Positions 1-12,034 of a stretch of DNA of 64,000 nucleotides are shown here, piece after piece. A program made the translations under genes and the position numbers. The notes below the pieces were generated by a model, which was not told the DNA's origin, made no database searches, and worked only from the letters and a program-made list of their open reading frames with translations. This stretch comes from Punctularia strigosozonata HHB-11173 SS5 (Eukaryota > Basidiomycota > Agaricomycetes > Corticiales > Punctulariaceae): contig NW_006767439.1 in NCBI RefSeq assembly GCF_000264995.1, positions 26,470-90,469 of the forward strand, in the 5' to 3' direction. The stretch's first letter is position 1; each line of letters begins with the position of its first letter.

Positions 1-131
1 GACATGGATGGATTGCTCCTATCCACCTCGCACACTCATGGCTAGCGATGATAAGTCTACAGGTTGCATGATTGAAGTATCTATAAATACACCCGTTGCA
101 CTGTCGTGGTACATGGATCGAGGGATCCGCA

Positions 132-1789
132 TCAAGGTCCAGGCAGTTTATGCATGTCCTTCAGGGGTATAATCGTCGACACGGGCTCGTTCCTACGATA
201 CCGCGACGGCGCGCGTTCGCGACGAGTTATCTGCGAGTCCATGTAGTACTCCTCGTCTAGTTCGTCAATCACCGGCTCGCCAAGATTGCCTACGACACGC
301 CTCCAGTCTGTAAACTGGTGACTGGTGTAGAGACCTGTGGCATCCGCCGTATGGGCGAAGGCGAGCGATGCGTGCTGAGACGCGACCGGTTGCATGAACG
401 TATCATCGTCTGCTGACCGAGGAGTATACCCTCGTAAGTTGAGTACAATCCTGTAGAGGAAGTTGTAGGTCGTCAAATCATCAACATCAGTAAGCTGTCA
501 CGCACCGCGAGATCATGATTGAGGTCATCAGCTCTGAGAATGGGGCAAAGAAAGGTTTCAAGGATTCGTCTTTGACGCTCTGAGGGCTCGTTATCGGCAA
601 AATGACCTGCGTTCAGAATTCGGAACGCACGAAATAGACCACAACGTTTAATAAGTTCACTGAAAAAATGACGAAAAAGTACGCAATCCCATCCTGATAG
701 AAAGATTAGAGCAACCATTGGCAACATGGCGAAGAATCGCCGTACTCGGAGGAATAGTCTGAAGGTACTGGAGGAATCTCCTTGAGTACCATCCTATCCG
801 GTGAGATAATTTCACTCACGGCATGCTAGCACCTCGTTGTAGGTACTCCTTTGATCGCCAAAGGGTAAGCAGAAAAATGCAGCTATCGGTGACGAGTGGT
901 CCAATCCAAAGGCCAGCATAGACTGATGTTCTGCCGATAAGGATACATCCCGTAGGAATTGGAACTTGCAGGGCTGTGGGGGCGATCAGAGTTTCATATA
1001 GGGATTGCGCTTCGGAGACTCACGAATGCCTTCTGCGAGAACTGCAGCCTGAACGCCGATTTGCGCCAGAAATACCAGGACAAGCACGAGCAGAACCAGC
1101 TTATTGCCTCCGTACAGCGCGTAAACTCGAAGTATCATGACGACTATCCCGGATAAGCGTCATGAGGCGCACGAAGGTTTCGGGCAAGTGGAACCTACTC
1201 TGACATATCCCAGTAACCGTAACAGAACCGGCACCTTCGTATTTCACGAATCGTCGGCATCTAGCCTATATTGAGTGATGACGACACTGAAGGACGAGAA
1301 GGAGCTTACACCTAGCATGTGGTTGTCAGCGAGCAAGCTAATCTCCGTCCTCAGCGGATGTCCTTACCTCCGCAGGCCACTCCGACTGGAACGCGGTCAT
1401 CACCACGATGAATTCCAGTGGCGTCAGATACCGATTCAATACGAACAAAATGGATGCACCGGTCCATGGTTTCTTCCAGATTCTCTCGACCTAGAGAAAG
1501 AAAATAGCGTCACATATACATGGACTCAACTCCGCTCTGCATGAGCGCACCTCCTCTCCGAAATTCAACACTATCATACACGTGCCAATTAGTGGTTTGA
1601 GCGAGTATGCTCTGTACGGAGGAGCACGTACAATGGTCATATATCAGCAGGCTGAAGAGACCGGTCTGGAACATATTCTGCATCTGCCTGTTTCCCAATA
1701 TTCATTACCATAATCTGAGTACATGCGCGGGGTACGTACAAGTCATTCTTGAAGGTAACCAGTGCAGGTGGTAGAGGGGCGCCATCCAT
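132..1789 (-). CDS. DUF6533 multi-pass membrane protein (intact copy A)
   Basis: This is a predicted integral membrane protein of the basidiomycete DUF6533 family, function unknown. I rebuilt 11 exons (1740-1789, 1632-1687, 1551-1570, 1368-1490, 1199-1265, 1024-1143, 820-973, 746-767, 631-693, 506-579, 132-450), giving 355 residues, with all phases agreeing and all introns GT-AG. Family hallmarks are IYDHLLNFGEEVERIWKK, then LFVLNRYLTPLEF, CRRFVKYEGAG, MILRVYALYGGN, FFVIFSVNLLNVVVYF, and near the end WRRVVGNLGEPV. At least five hydrophobic segments precede an acidic cytoplasmic-type tail. The start ATG at 1789 is the first in frame. The exon/intron plan matches the copy at 28.5-30.1 kb. An apparent in-frame TGA (816-818) lies inside a 52-bp intron (768-819). 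It is not an STE3 pheromone receptor; the family is distinct. Confidence 0.82.
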
Positions 1790-4700
1790 CGCGACTCCGA
1801 AAGCCATCAGGCTCGTCCGGGTGAATCGTAGAGGTAGGAACAGCGCAAGGGTACTCCCAAATGCATCGTCTACTTATGTACTCAGAGTCAAATGAGATGA
1901 TCGCGAAGTTAAAGCCTCCAAAACGATCTTGCTGCGAACGTCAAGCACTTCCAGGACGCAAGAAGTGATGGCAAGCCATGTTGGTAGTCTTAGCTCTCAT
2001 GAACTCCCGAACAGGGATAGCCGCTTCGGTAATGCCGATTGGCTCGGCCGGTGGCATGGTGCATGCCGAAGCCTACCATCTGCAAGATACAGATAAACAG
2101 TCCACCAGCACACGTGCAAATCCGAATCTTTCGCAGACCTGTGCCAGGTTCCTCAACTCCGTTTGCCCAGCGCTACGGTACATCCCACCTCACCCACTCC
2201 GACTACGGGACGACGATCCACCCCATTCCCGACGAAGAGCTTGTAGACAGCTGATTCGGACCTGGGTCTCCACGCGACGGTCTGGCACGTCTCAGAGACA
2301 GGATATCGATCCTCCGATGGCTTCCTGTTATAGCTTCGACGAGTGGCATTGATGATAGCCCAACCTATCGGTAGGAAAAGTGATCGCCAGCGATCCTCCG
2401 ATCAGAATCCGACGGTGTGAGGCGGATGTTATCGCGGGCGGTCTCGGTGAACATGGCTTTGCCATGGCTGTCAGGTGCAGAGCGTTGATATGATAAGATG
2501 CGCAAATGTTGAGCCTAACGTGCTCCCAAAGTCAATGGAACTTGCAGCTGAGCACTCGGGCATGTCGCGATACTCGTGGAAGCTGCAGTTAGGTAATCAT
2601 CACCAGTGAGATCAGGAAGCGGCGTCTTTGGGATACTACTTGCTCCTTGAGTAGGTTACAACGACACGGGCCCCACATACCAGGGTCTGGCCGTGTTAAC
2701 AACAGCTCAGCGCTCAGATTTCACACATGTTCCCCAAGAGATTGATATTCTACCTGGTGCGCCGGTTACGGTTGCGAGCGGGGTCAGGTCACTGAAAAAT
2801 AAATTTGCGCGCGTTCGACCCGGGCCGGAGGAGATTGCTTGCCTATCGGGGTCAGCTCTACTTGCCCTGGTTAAAGGACCCCTATAGACCTAAATCTAGT
2901 GAACTACTCCTTCGCCCATCCTTCGCCTAATACACAACGAAACTGTACATTATACTGGTACTCGCCGGAGTGCCTGCTATTTTGTGATCCGTTTTACCTC
3001 CTTCTAGTCGCACTTGTGCCTTAGTACAATTGCGTGGAGGGTGAATGAGACGGCTCTCCAGGCCTTTTACATCAGGGGGAGTGGAAAGACCATCCCGTGC
3101 TCAAAGCTATACATCAGGCTCACAAAGAAGCAGGCAAGCAAGACGTGGTATCATCCTTTTATATGTGACCGTGGGAATTATAAATGTGATGCGCTTCACT
3201 TCAAGATGGTCGGGACCAGTGAGAATAAGATTCCCACGAGTATTTGAGGTAACCTGTTCAAGTGATGGAAAAAATTTCTCCGACTTACCTACCTACCACG
3301 TCCAAGCTCAGATCAAGCTAAAACCTTAAAAAATATATTAATTGTACCATACGTACTCATACGAGACGCATATGCTGCATGCCCCGGAGTCGAACACGCG
3401 CAACTTGACCCCGCTCGGCAACCGTAGCCGGTGCCGCAGGATTTCAGTAGTACAATGCTTCCGTCAAAGGCCGTAGAAGTATTAACTGGAATATTTACCC
3501 GTGTTTATCGTTGTTGGTGGTTCACCGAATCAGAAAGGCTTCATTCTACGATAGTAAACATGGCTACATCCTGAGTCACCCGTGAATCGTGGAAAGGTAA
3601 TGCAAGGATACCGCACACTCGTAGATGACATTCCAGTGACCGTCTATTCTCAGATATCAGGGACATGGAACGATAAAACACAGGTCGCAAGCGCCTACGT
3701 GCCATGACAAGCTGAGGCCGGCATGGCTCGAAGACTTCCGCGAGCCTCGACTGCGCAGCTTCTAGAATGAGCGGATCGCAGGTTGGGTGCCAAGAAAACC
3801 GGCGCGCCGTCGTTGTTTGCGCCATCATGGCAAGCGGCGAGCTTGGGCAAGCATCATCATGACGGGCACACGGAACCTACAGTGATCTCATGCAGATGTC
3901 ATTAACCGTTGAGTGACAAGAACCTCTTAGTAGCAATGTCATGAAAGCATCTAAACCCGCATGGGATGTCGCATCATACGACCTAGAGCGCGCCTCGTTA
4001 GCACATAACGGCAGGACACTCCACGGCACCTTCGTAAATCGACGACGAGTCCGGGCCTCTGGCTGCGGCTACAAAAGGCGCGAGATGGGCATGTTTGAGT
4101 CGGCTTCGGATGGGAGGAAACATAGTAACCTGGCACACATGATTGGTCCGGCTGGGTGGTCTGGTGACCACCTGACTGCGATGAAACGTCATCAGTGCGA
4201 AGTCGACGGGAAGATCTGCCATGACGCTCTCGTCGAGCGAACAGGTCCACGAACTCGACACCTGATAGAACGAAGAGACATTCAATGCCAAGATGTGCCA
4301 CTCTAGCCTAGGCCATGGAGCGAGAGGATAGTCTTTCATCAGGGAAGGCGATCGACTGCGAAATCGGCGCCAACTTGTCGAACGCGTCTCACCACACATC
4401 ATGCAAACCTAGTGCTGTTGGCTAATACGCAACGACCACCGGGAGAAGAAGAACGCCGGTGAGAGTCGAGTAGCCCGCTGCATTGGCGGCCGCTATCTCA
4501 AACCGATCTTGAACACATACGATGTCCAGATTGAAGCAGGTCTGTCTATGTCTACTGCATCTTTGAGCGTCTATCAGAAGCAATTTTAGCGTCACGGGGT
4601 TAACACTCTCACTTTCCACGGTCCTTTGCAGTTGAGGGGTTCGCACGGACGAATGGCTCGCCATACAATAGACAGAGATGCTGTCCAAGCCAATACGAGT

Positions 4701-4930
4701 ACAAAGTGATTGTGCTTCGCGAACCCCTCCCTTGAATGGCGAAGCCAACCTTGGTGGTGGGCAGTGGGCGCTGAGGGTATGCAGTTGAGAAGACGTGACG
4801 GTACCGGTCTCCATTTCCGCCTCACGGATGTAACACATGCATGTGTCCCCCTCACAGTAGCAAGGCTGCGGAGACAGCATAGAAGAAGCAGCGACAAGGC
4901 ATTTCCATCCATGCAAGGAGCAAGAGGCTA
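1790..4930. other. 3.1 kb without a supported gene
   Basis: I see only short open frames on both strands (the longest about 120-190 codons near 3.9-4.9 kb), with no recognisable domain, no coherent exon chain and no tRNA. The stretch may hold decayed sequence or the long upstream region of the two flanking divergent genes. Confidence 0.5.
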
Positions 4931-5176
4931 GATCTGATCCTGATGAGCGAACTGACTGTCGGAGGACACGCGAACTCTTCATATCGCTGTTACCGATCGG
5001 TAGGAGATGCAGAACGTGTTGTCGAGATGAGTTTCAGCGCGAGACCATAACTTGATCTGATCCTGATGAGCGAACTGACTGTCGGAGGACACGCGAACTC
5101 TTCATATCGCTGTTACCGATCGGTAGGAGATGCAGAACGTGTTGTCGAGATGAGTTTCAGCGCGAGACCATAACTT
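4931..5176. repeat. Perfect 123-bp tandem duplication
   Basis: The 123-bp unit at 4931-5053 is repeated directly, with no difference that I can see, at 5054-5176. Both copies begin gatctgatcctgatgagcga and end gagaccataactt. The unit length is a multiple of three, but no supported gene crosses it. It lies about 0.8 kb upstream of the gene starting at 5974. Confidence 0.93.
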
Positions 5177-5637
5177 GGATCGCGAGTCGATGGAGTACAC
5201 AGCTGCCAGCCCATCGCCGCCGGCCGGTCCCGTCCGAAGTTGACAAAGTTGGGACAAAGAGAGCAAGTAGCGATGACACAGCCACGGATTGCGCCGCCAT
5301 CATTGTCCCGGGCTCTGCAACGGCGGGTCTTCCTCGCAATTGTACAACAACAGCCTGCTGGCGGTACGGACAGCACCTCACGGATATAAGACCGGGCAGG
5401 ATATGTCGGTTCGCTCTCAACCAACACGGTGCCCCACTCTCCCAACGGCTGTCGTCATTACGCGGTTCTCGCGCTGTTCCGGTACGCCTCGTTGCAAGAA
5501 GGTCCCGCGTTTCTCTCCAACAACTCGCAACCGAAATACTAGACCTGCGCACGCATCACCTGAGTTGTCTGCGCATTCAGTCCCGGTCTTGGGCCCCGTA
5601 GGACCTCGACCCGACCCCTCCCCCCACAAAGAGCGCA

Positions 5638-5643
5638 TATAAA
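5638..5643 (+). promoter_or_regulatory. TATA box of the 5974 gene
   Basis: TATAAA sits 331 bp upstream of the ATG at 5974 and downstream of a GC- and C-rich stretch. It implies a 5' leader of about 300 nt. No ORF with support overlaps it. Confidence 0.5.
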
Positions 5644-5973
5644 CCGGCAAGAGATTTCTCGTCTCGGCACCTTCGCCCACCCCGTGTCAATCACCTCGAG
5701 GCTTTGATCCACGTAAAGCCCCTCGGACTCTCGGACGTCAACCAGTAAAAGCGTAATCCGCTTGCACATTTTGCATAATCCACTGGGTAGGCCGCAACAC
5801 GCCCCGGGACGGTCCTCCGAGCTTCATGTCGTTGACGGTTCTCCCCTTCCTTCCGTAGGACTACAAAACCCCCAGCTGCTTCTCCGCCTCCTGCCTATTC
5901 TCTCGCATTCCCCACATCGCCAATCCCGGACGCCCCGCACTGTTCCTCCCGCTCCCTGTGACGGATCCGCGAT

Positions 5974-6811
5974 ATGACCGAATACGACTACTCCCCCGAC
6001 GCCTACGAGAAGTACCTCGCCAGGCAGCAGCGCATCGCCGACTGGGTCGACTCCACCAACTCCCAAGCGCACCGATACAAGAACCCCTTCGTGCACGCGC
6101 CGTCGTCCATCGCGCCGTCTACCTCGTCGGATTCGTCGCATTTTTCCCGCCGCCCCTCCTCGCGGCACGACCGAGACCTGCGGAGGTCCAAGACGCTGAG
6201 CCCGACCCGCTCCGCAACGCGGGCGCTCTCGCCGTCCAGCCCCCGTTCTTCCCATTCGCACGCCTCCCCTACATCGTCACATCAATCCCATGCGGGCTAC
6301 GTATACAGTCCCCCGGCGACATACACGTATCCGGCGGCAAGCCATGCCACCGCCCAACACGTGGTCTACTCTCCGCAGGCGCAGTTCGCGTACTCGTCGT
6401 CGCCGCCTGGACAATACTACACGACCTTCCAACCGTCGAGCTCTCATGCACCCCCCGGCTCCACGTCCTACTCGTCCACCAACCCGAATGTGCGATATGT
6501 TACCTACGATGCCTCCGCGCGGCGCGTGGAGATCCCGGCACCCCGACCAGGACAAACCTATATCGTGTATCCTCCCCCCGGCGGTCGCGTTGAAGTCATG
6601 GTGAGTCTGCTTCCTCGTCATTTCGTAACACGCGCTTACGTTTCGTCTTGTTTTCCTTCTCTAGTCGAGCTCTTCGCGGACGTCCTCGTCGCCAACCTCT
6701 CCCATCTCGCCCACTTCCTCGTCAAGGTTGACAAAGAAGAAGGATCAACCCATCATCGGTTTCTTCAAGAACCGTATATCGCGCGACCCATCCAAGGGTC
6801 GTCGCACGTAA
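5974..6811 (+). CDS. MTEYDYSP-family protein 1 (disordered, Ser/Pro-rich)
   Basis: Function unknown. Exons 5974-6600 and 6665-6811 (64-bp intron, phase 0) give 257 residues. The N-terminus MTEYDYSPDAYEKYLARQ with the following RIADWVDSTN is shared with genes at 15.6-16.6 kb and 26.5-27.5 kb. The middle (about residues 40-170) is Ser/Pro/Tyr-rich and probably disordered. Before the intron comes a second conserved block, YVTYDASARRVEIPAP then PGQTYIVYPP (about residues 175-205). The short second exon is Ser-rich, then basic, ending IIGFFKNRISRDPSKGRRT. All three paralogues carry their single intron at the same place, after the second block. There are no membrane segments or signal peptide. The next gene downstream (8517) is DUF6699 on the same strand. 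Confidence 0.8.
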
Positions 6812-8275
6812 TCGCCGTGATGAGCGCCCACGTTCGCACATCGCCGACAGCGTCGACGGTGTCGATCATTTTTTGATGGGCAGGCAGGACACGACCTTTG
6901 TCATTCCTTTCACTTGCTCCAGGTTGCTCCGTGTCTGGCCTTCGCCGCCTTTCGGAGAGCAGATGGATATCCCGTCACGAATACCTTGCATATAATGAAG
7001 ATACCTCCCGGGTACCGAAAAGAGCAGCTTCTGTGTATAATAAGGAACACGGTTTGTAGATGATGTAGAACATAAGGAATTGTACTTTTAGTTAGAACGT
7101 TACGATAGGATCATAATGAATCTCACGAACGGAACGCCGGTTTGCCCAACACGAACACATTCTGATCATCGATTTCCGTACGTGTATCGCCCAATGCCGC
7201 CCAATCAGTGCCTCCTCTAGGTGTACGACAAATTTGATCCGCTGCCGAACATAAGCAAGTTTCATCTTTCTGCGCCGTGTGACAAACTGCAAGAGAGTTT
7301 AATGGTTTCAGCTTGCGAATTTGCAGTGCTACTACGGACTCGGTTGCGGCACGCTGTATTGAGTACTTACGCCATGTTCTTGAGACTGGACATGCCAAAC
7401 TTGTACTAACACAATGTAGTACCGGTACCTTGCTCTGAGTCCCGAAAGCGATACCGTAAACTTGCCTTATCCCTTTCAGTTGCCTAAGCCACCTCGCGGG
7501 GTTGCGGGTGCACCGGCATGACGATGTTCACAGTTACCAAGTTCCCGTGCACATGCGTCCCATTCCGGGTTCCTTACTTATGCCGTCGTCGTCGTCGAAA
7601 TCACGGTGAATGGAGGGATCGCGCACAGACCGCAGCTAGGACTGGTGTACTCGCCTCTACCGTATCATTCAGACGATCACGGACGTCACTGGCGTTCTCA
7701 CTGCCGGCAGCTCCCATACGCACCTCATATAACTTTTCCTGGCCGCCATGGCAGGCATCGATGTTGCCGACCGAGGCCAAGTATAGCGTCGGTCAAGTTG
7801 CGCTCACCACGTCGCCAAGCGCTAGCTTCGACCTTCGAAGGACCGCGGTCTACCGGTGCGCCAACGGTACACGCAAAATTTCGGCGTTGCTTGCAAGCTG
7901 CAGCCCGGGTCGCAGCGAAGGGCCGGACCGTCAGTGCATGAGATGCATCGGTGATGGGCGTCGCCACGGTGGTTTCCCCTGGAGGCTGTGTTCCGACTCC
8001 GGGCAACCGCTCTCGGCGGTGCCTCGGCGACGGTGCGGGGGCCTGTGCACGCCGACTCGAGGAGATCTCCTCCACTTCCTCTCCCAGCCCAATTGGATCT
8101 GCGTGGACGTCCTGCTCGTTAGGCTTTGATCGGTAGGTGCGCTCACTCACATAGCCCGCGCCTTGACATGTTCCCGTCGCGACGCCGGGGTCTTCGATCG
8201 CTGATCTGGAATTCACCGAAAGGCTCGGAAATCATCGATACTGGGTGCAATCAACCGTTAGGCGCCCGCGGGATG
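6812..8275. other. 1.5 kb intergenic region
   Basis: It holds the 3' flank of the 5974 gene and the upstream region of the 8517 gene. Open frames at 7518-8216 overlap on both strands without domain or codon support. I see no gene here. Confidence 0.5.
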
Positions 8276-8281
8276 TATAAG
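8276..8281 (+). promoter_or_regulatory. TATA box of the 8517 gene
   Basis: TATAAG lies 236 bp upstream of the ATG at 8517, in a stretch without stable ORFs. Confidence 0.45.
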
Positions 8282-8516
8282 ACATAACGCTGGCAGATAC
8301 CCAAAGCAAAAAGGCTCAGATTATTCTCTGCCCCTTCGTCGGCTCCACCTTTACTTGTTTTCTGCTCCTCGCAAAGCCGGGACCTCGCACAGCAAAGTGC
8401 GGGCCTGTGCGCTCTCTCTACTCGTTGCACACAGCCTCAGGAGGCGCAAACGCATCCCTTTTGAGACACCAGCGTCGGGGGCGGGATAGAAATTCCTGGC
8501 GATCAGCCCATCCGCG

Positions 8517-9606
8517 ATGTCTGGCCCATTCGTGTACAATCCCCCCGCGTACGTTCCAAGCCCGTACCTAGTGCCGTACTTCAACCAGGCCCCGCCGTCG
8601 CCTTTCATCCCGCCCCAGTTCGCGCCGGCACCACCGTCTACCGGGAGTTCGCGTCGCGTGCGCTTCGAGGATGACGACGACGTCCCGCCCCTGACGTCCC
8701 GGCCGCGATCATGGCACGCGCCCCCGATGCAGGTTCCTTCCTTCGCGACGCCTCCTCAGACCTTTGTGCCCCTGCCCCAGGCCGGGTATCTTCACCCCCA
8801 GGCCGCGTTCGCACCGGGGCATCACAGGAGCCGGTCGTTCGGGGGATCCACGGCCACACCACCCATGTTCACTCAGCCATGGTACCTCTGCACACCCACC
8901 ATGCAGCCGGTGATGCAGCCTATTTCACCCATGCCGGTATCCCCCATGCTGCTGCCGGCCGCAACACCCCCGCCTCCTCCTATGCAGATTCACCCGTACC
9001 TGAATGGCGCATCACCCCGCCCGGACTTTGTCTTCGACCTCAGCGCGAGCACCTTTCGTCCCATGAAGATCCGCCACGACGGCGAAGCGGTTCCCCTCGC
9101 GGTAGCGGACTTTGACCAACCCGCAACCCATCCGCCGGTTTACCGCATGCGCATCACCTGCGACGCCATACCGCAATGGCCGATCGACCTCGAATACTCG
9201 CGTTCTCCGAGATCCGTGCTTCTAGAGATCCCGAGCCCGAGTGGCGGTTCTATGGTTCCTATCACCCTGCGTGATGTGCTTCTCGCTGTCTATCAGCATC
9301 TGCAAACTCAAATCACCCATCTCGAGTATGTTCCGTCCTTTATCGATATGAGGACACGTGTTGATAACTTCTCTACGCAGTTGGGCACGCTTGTCGTACT
9401 CGGAGGAGGTAGCCATATCTCGCGCCTACACTCGCCGATGCCGTGCGGCATCTAATCGGGCTGTAATGGCTGAGCAGGCGGAAGCGAGCCAAGGAGTTAA
9501 GAGGATCGACTATTTATTGGACCGTTACATGTTCAAGGGTTTGGTTCGCGCGGGAGCGGCACACGAAGGATTCGAAAACGTGAAGCTGATGGTGGGACCG
9601 CGCTGA
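8517..9606 (+). CDS. DUF6699 domain protein 1
   Basis: The protein has a C-terminal DUF6699 domain of unknown function behind a long disordered, Pro-rich N-terminus. Exons 8517-9325 and 9381-9606 (55-bp intron) give 344 residues. Residues 1-165 are Pro/Gln/Met-rich with one acidic patch (VRFEDDDDVPPL). The domain runs from about residue 168 (PDFVFDLSASTF) through ITLRDVLLAVYQHLQTQITH to the C-terminal signature VKRIDYLLDRYMFKGL. The intron lies inside the domain. Splicing turns the unspliced tail into LDWARLSYSEEVAISRAYTR, which fits the family well. The gene ends 166 bp from the convergent GH5 gene. Confidence 0.85.
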
Positions 9607-9771
9607 CGATCTTGGACGACGACTATGTGCATGACAAAATCTATATATATCACTTCCATTGCTCTCCTTCGTACGTATGATCTAGATTGGAAAGGACAGT
9701 ACATTACCATCGCTACGACTATGTTTATATGTACAATATGTAGGACGATGTCGATGTGAACTGGATGACGT

Positions 9772-11615
9772 TCAACAGTAGTACTGGCAAAAATCTGCCT
9801 TTGCTTGGTCGATCCCTTGTTTGACGCCGTGCTCTGAGAGAACATCATCAACTGACGGCCAGATTTCATAAGATGTTTTGACCCACCCAACTCCCAAGCA
9901 CTCTTTTCGCCGCCTTTCTCGTTCACATGCGCAGAGAGGCGCAGTTTCACCCAAGCGCCCTTGAGCCCGATCTCAGGAACCGGTATGCCCGGAGACACTG
10001 AGGTGAAGAATCTGTACGCGTCGTCCCACCCAGTGACAAAACCTTCTCCGAAACGCCAGTGTTCATAATGGCCCGGATATTGAGACCACCAATTAGAATG
10101 GTCCGCTATCATGGTCTGATGAGCATAGGAGCCAAGGCGGCTAAGTTTTCGTCAGCGTACCCAACGACTTATCCCGCGCGGCGTCCCGCCTTTCCTGGAT
10201 TTCGTTCGGGTCGTCGACGGTACGAGAAGCTCGTAGACCTATCCAGGGAGGAAACACGCCTTGCTCCACCGCCGTCCGCCAGCTCCATCCCGTATCGCCC
10301 CCATGTTCCTTCTTGTACGTCCAGAAGAACCATCCTGAGCATAGGCGCTCGAAGAGATCGAGCTCTGCTTTGACGTAATCCCTTTTCGCCGCCGACTCGT
10401 TGGACCCGAGCCCTTCGAGCGACTTCGGATTCAGCGCTCCTGACCATTCTCCGACGATCAGGCCACCGCCGGCGCTTTCGAGTTTCTCCACGGCCGTAGC
10501 GAACTGTTTCGGCGTCCCCGCGTTGGTATCCGACAAGTTCTGTATGTGTTGCGAGACGGGCGTTGCCGCATCCCCAGATGTGAAACAGCGGTAAAGATGA
10601 TGGTCGATCACGAGTAGAGGCGTCTTCGCGCTTGCGACGTAGTTGACATAGTTCTCCGTCCACCAGCAATCGCTGAGGACGATGGGAATCGTGCTATCGA
10701 TCGAGCGTAGCGCTCGGGTAGCGTCGGTGTACCAGTTTTCCAGAGCCTTGTGGTTGCCGTTCGGCTGCGGCTCGTTGAGGAGCTCGATGCCCACCACATT
10801 AGGTAACGGGGGAGACCTGGAATTGCAGAAGGCCTTGACTTGAGAGAGTAGGACCTCAAGAACGTGCACGGCGTGATGCATGTGCTTTTTATTGGAGAAG
10901 AACTTTGGATTGTTCGAGGTACCGGCATGCGAATCGTGGTTCTGTTTACCGGGAGCGGCGTGGAGATCTAGCAAGGGAATTAGTGGGGAAGGTTGCGCGA
11001 ATGTGCAACAGAATACCTAAGAGTACGCCAATACCATGTCGGTAAGCGCTCTCGATTGCAGCAGTGATACGAGGCCATGCTCCCTCAAATACGTGCTGGA
11101 AGTCCGCGAAGTCGGTCCCAGGTAGCACAGAAGGGTCCGCTCCGCAGAGGTGATAATAACCAATCTGCCCATGCGATCAATGAAGACGAGAATGAACGAC
11201 GAGAAGCTACGTACGGGGATTCGGACGGTATTGATGCCCTTACTTGCGACATAAGCCCAGTCCACATCTGTGATCCAGGTGTCCCAGTGGTGCTCGAGGA
11301 TAGCCCTTGCATTCTCGCCACGGGCGACGTCGAGGTCGCTTGAGCCTGGAGAAGCCGCTGACCGGAAGGGGCTGTCTGCTATCCACTTCTCGAGAACAAA
11401 CCATGAACCTGATACAGATTACGCCATCAGGTGAGAGACTTGAGTTGCGATTCATGTTCACAATACTGACCGAGGTTAACACCGCGCTGCTTGCGGTATC
11501 GGTATATATCCTGTTCTTGGGGAAACGCATCATTTGCTAGATGAACTTGCGCGGAGACATCTCCTTGAGACTGAGATCTGACATGTCCTTTGATGAATTT
11601 CGATATCTTCTGCAT
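9772..11615 (-). CDS. Glycoside hydrolase family 5 protein, exo-1,3-beta-glucanase-like, probably intracellular
   Basis: Six exons (11471-11615, 11215-11408, 11017-11164, 10161-10967, 9887-10105, 9772-9833) give 524 residues with consistent phases. GH5 features: the opening RYRKQRGVNLGSWFVLEKW, then DVDWAYVASKGINTVRIP, GVLLDLHAAPGKQNHDSHAG, the acid/base Glu in LLNEP (E228) and the nucleophile Glu in LIVGEWSGAL (E336). The C-terminal part SQYPGHYEHWRFGEGF, followed by a W-D-D motif, resembles cytoplasmic exo-glucanases of the fission-yeast Exg3 type (established family knowledge; assignment inferred). No signal peptide is seen in the N-terminus MQKISKFIKGHVRSQ, which supports an internal location. 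An in-frame upstream reading exists, but 11615 is the first ATG giving a normal family start. A role in cell-wall glucan turnover is likely, though the substrate is unproven. Confidence 0.88.
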
Positions 11616-12034
11616 GGCGAACGAGATGGTCAACGAGGAGTCCTGAACACAACCTGCCCGGCGTACCGTCGCAGTACATATAGCACGTAGCCATGATGAC
11701 GTTGAGTGTAAGCCAAGGTGGGACCGGTTGGGGTTAGGGTCACTGCGAATTCGGACTTGGGCGCTTTGCATTCTACCGCATTGCCGCTGCATTGCCGCGA
11801 TGATCACAGCTCTGTCCTGGCGGTCACTACGACTGCCTTCGTCGAACAACGTCGGCTCCTTGGGACCGAATACAGGTAGCGTGAGCACCATATCATACCC
11901 GCCAAGTTTCACCCTAGATGCTCGGCAGGTTGTGCAACGTTGACTGAACCGGTAGCGTTTCCCTCAGCGAGAAATCGTTCGTACTGGATCTGCGCTGGTA
12001 ACTGATCCTGGGCGTGTCATCTCTCCTACTCACA

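Noticed and set aside
816-818. An in-frame TGA in DUF6533 copy A
   Set aside because: It lies in a 52-bp intron (768-819) whose removal yields the family-typical segment before DGIAYF; copy B has the matching intron.
132-1789. A mating-type pheromone receptor (STE3) or mating-type locus reading of the multi-pass membrane genes
   Set aside because: The motifs are those of DUF6533; no small CaaX pheromone precursor, homeodomain gene or MIP peptidase gene was found nearby.
3361-3450. tRNA-like box elements on the minus strand (ggttgccgagcgg and gtgttcgactcc)
   Set aside because: The boxes are too close for an anticodon arm and the T-stem does not pair; at most a remnant.
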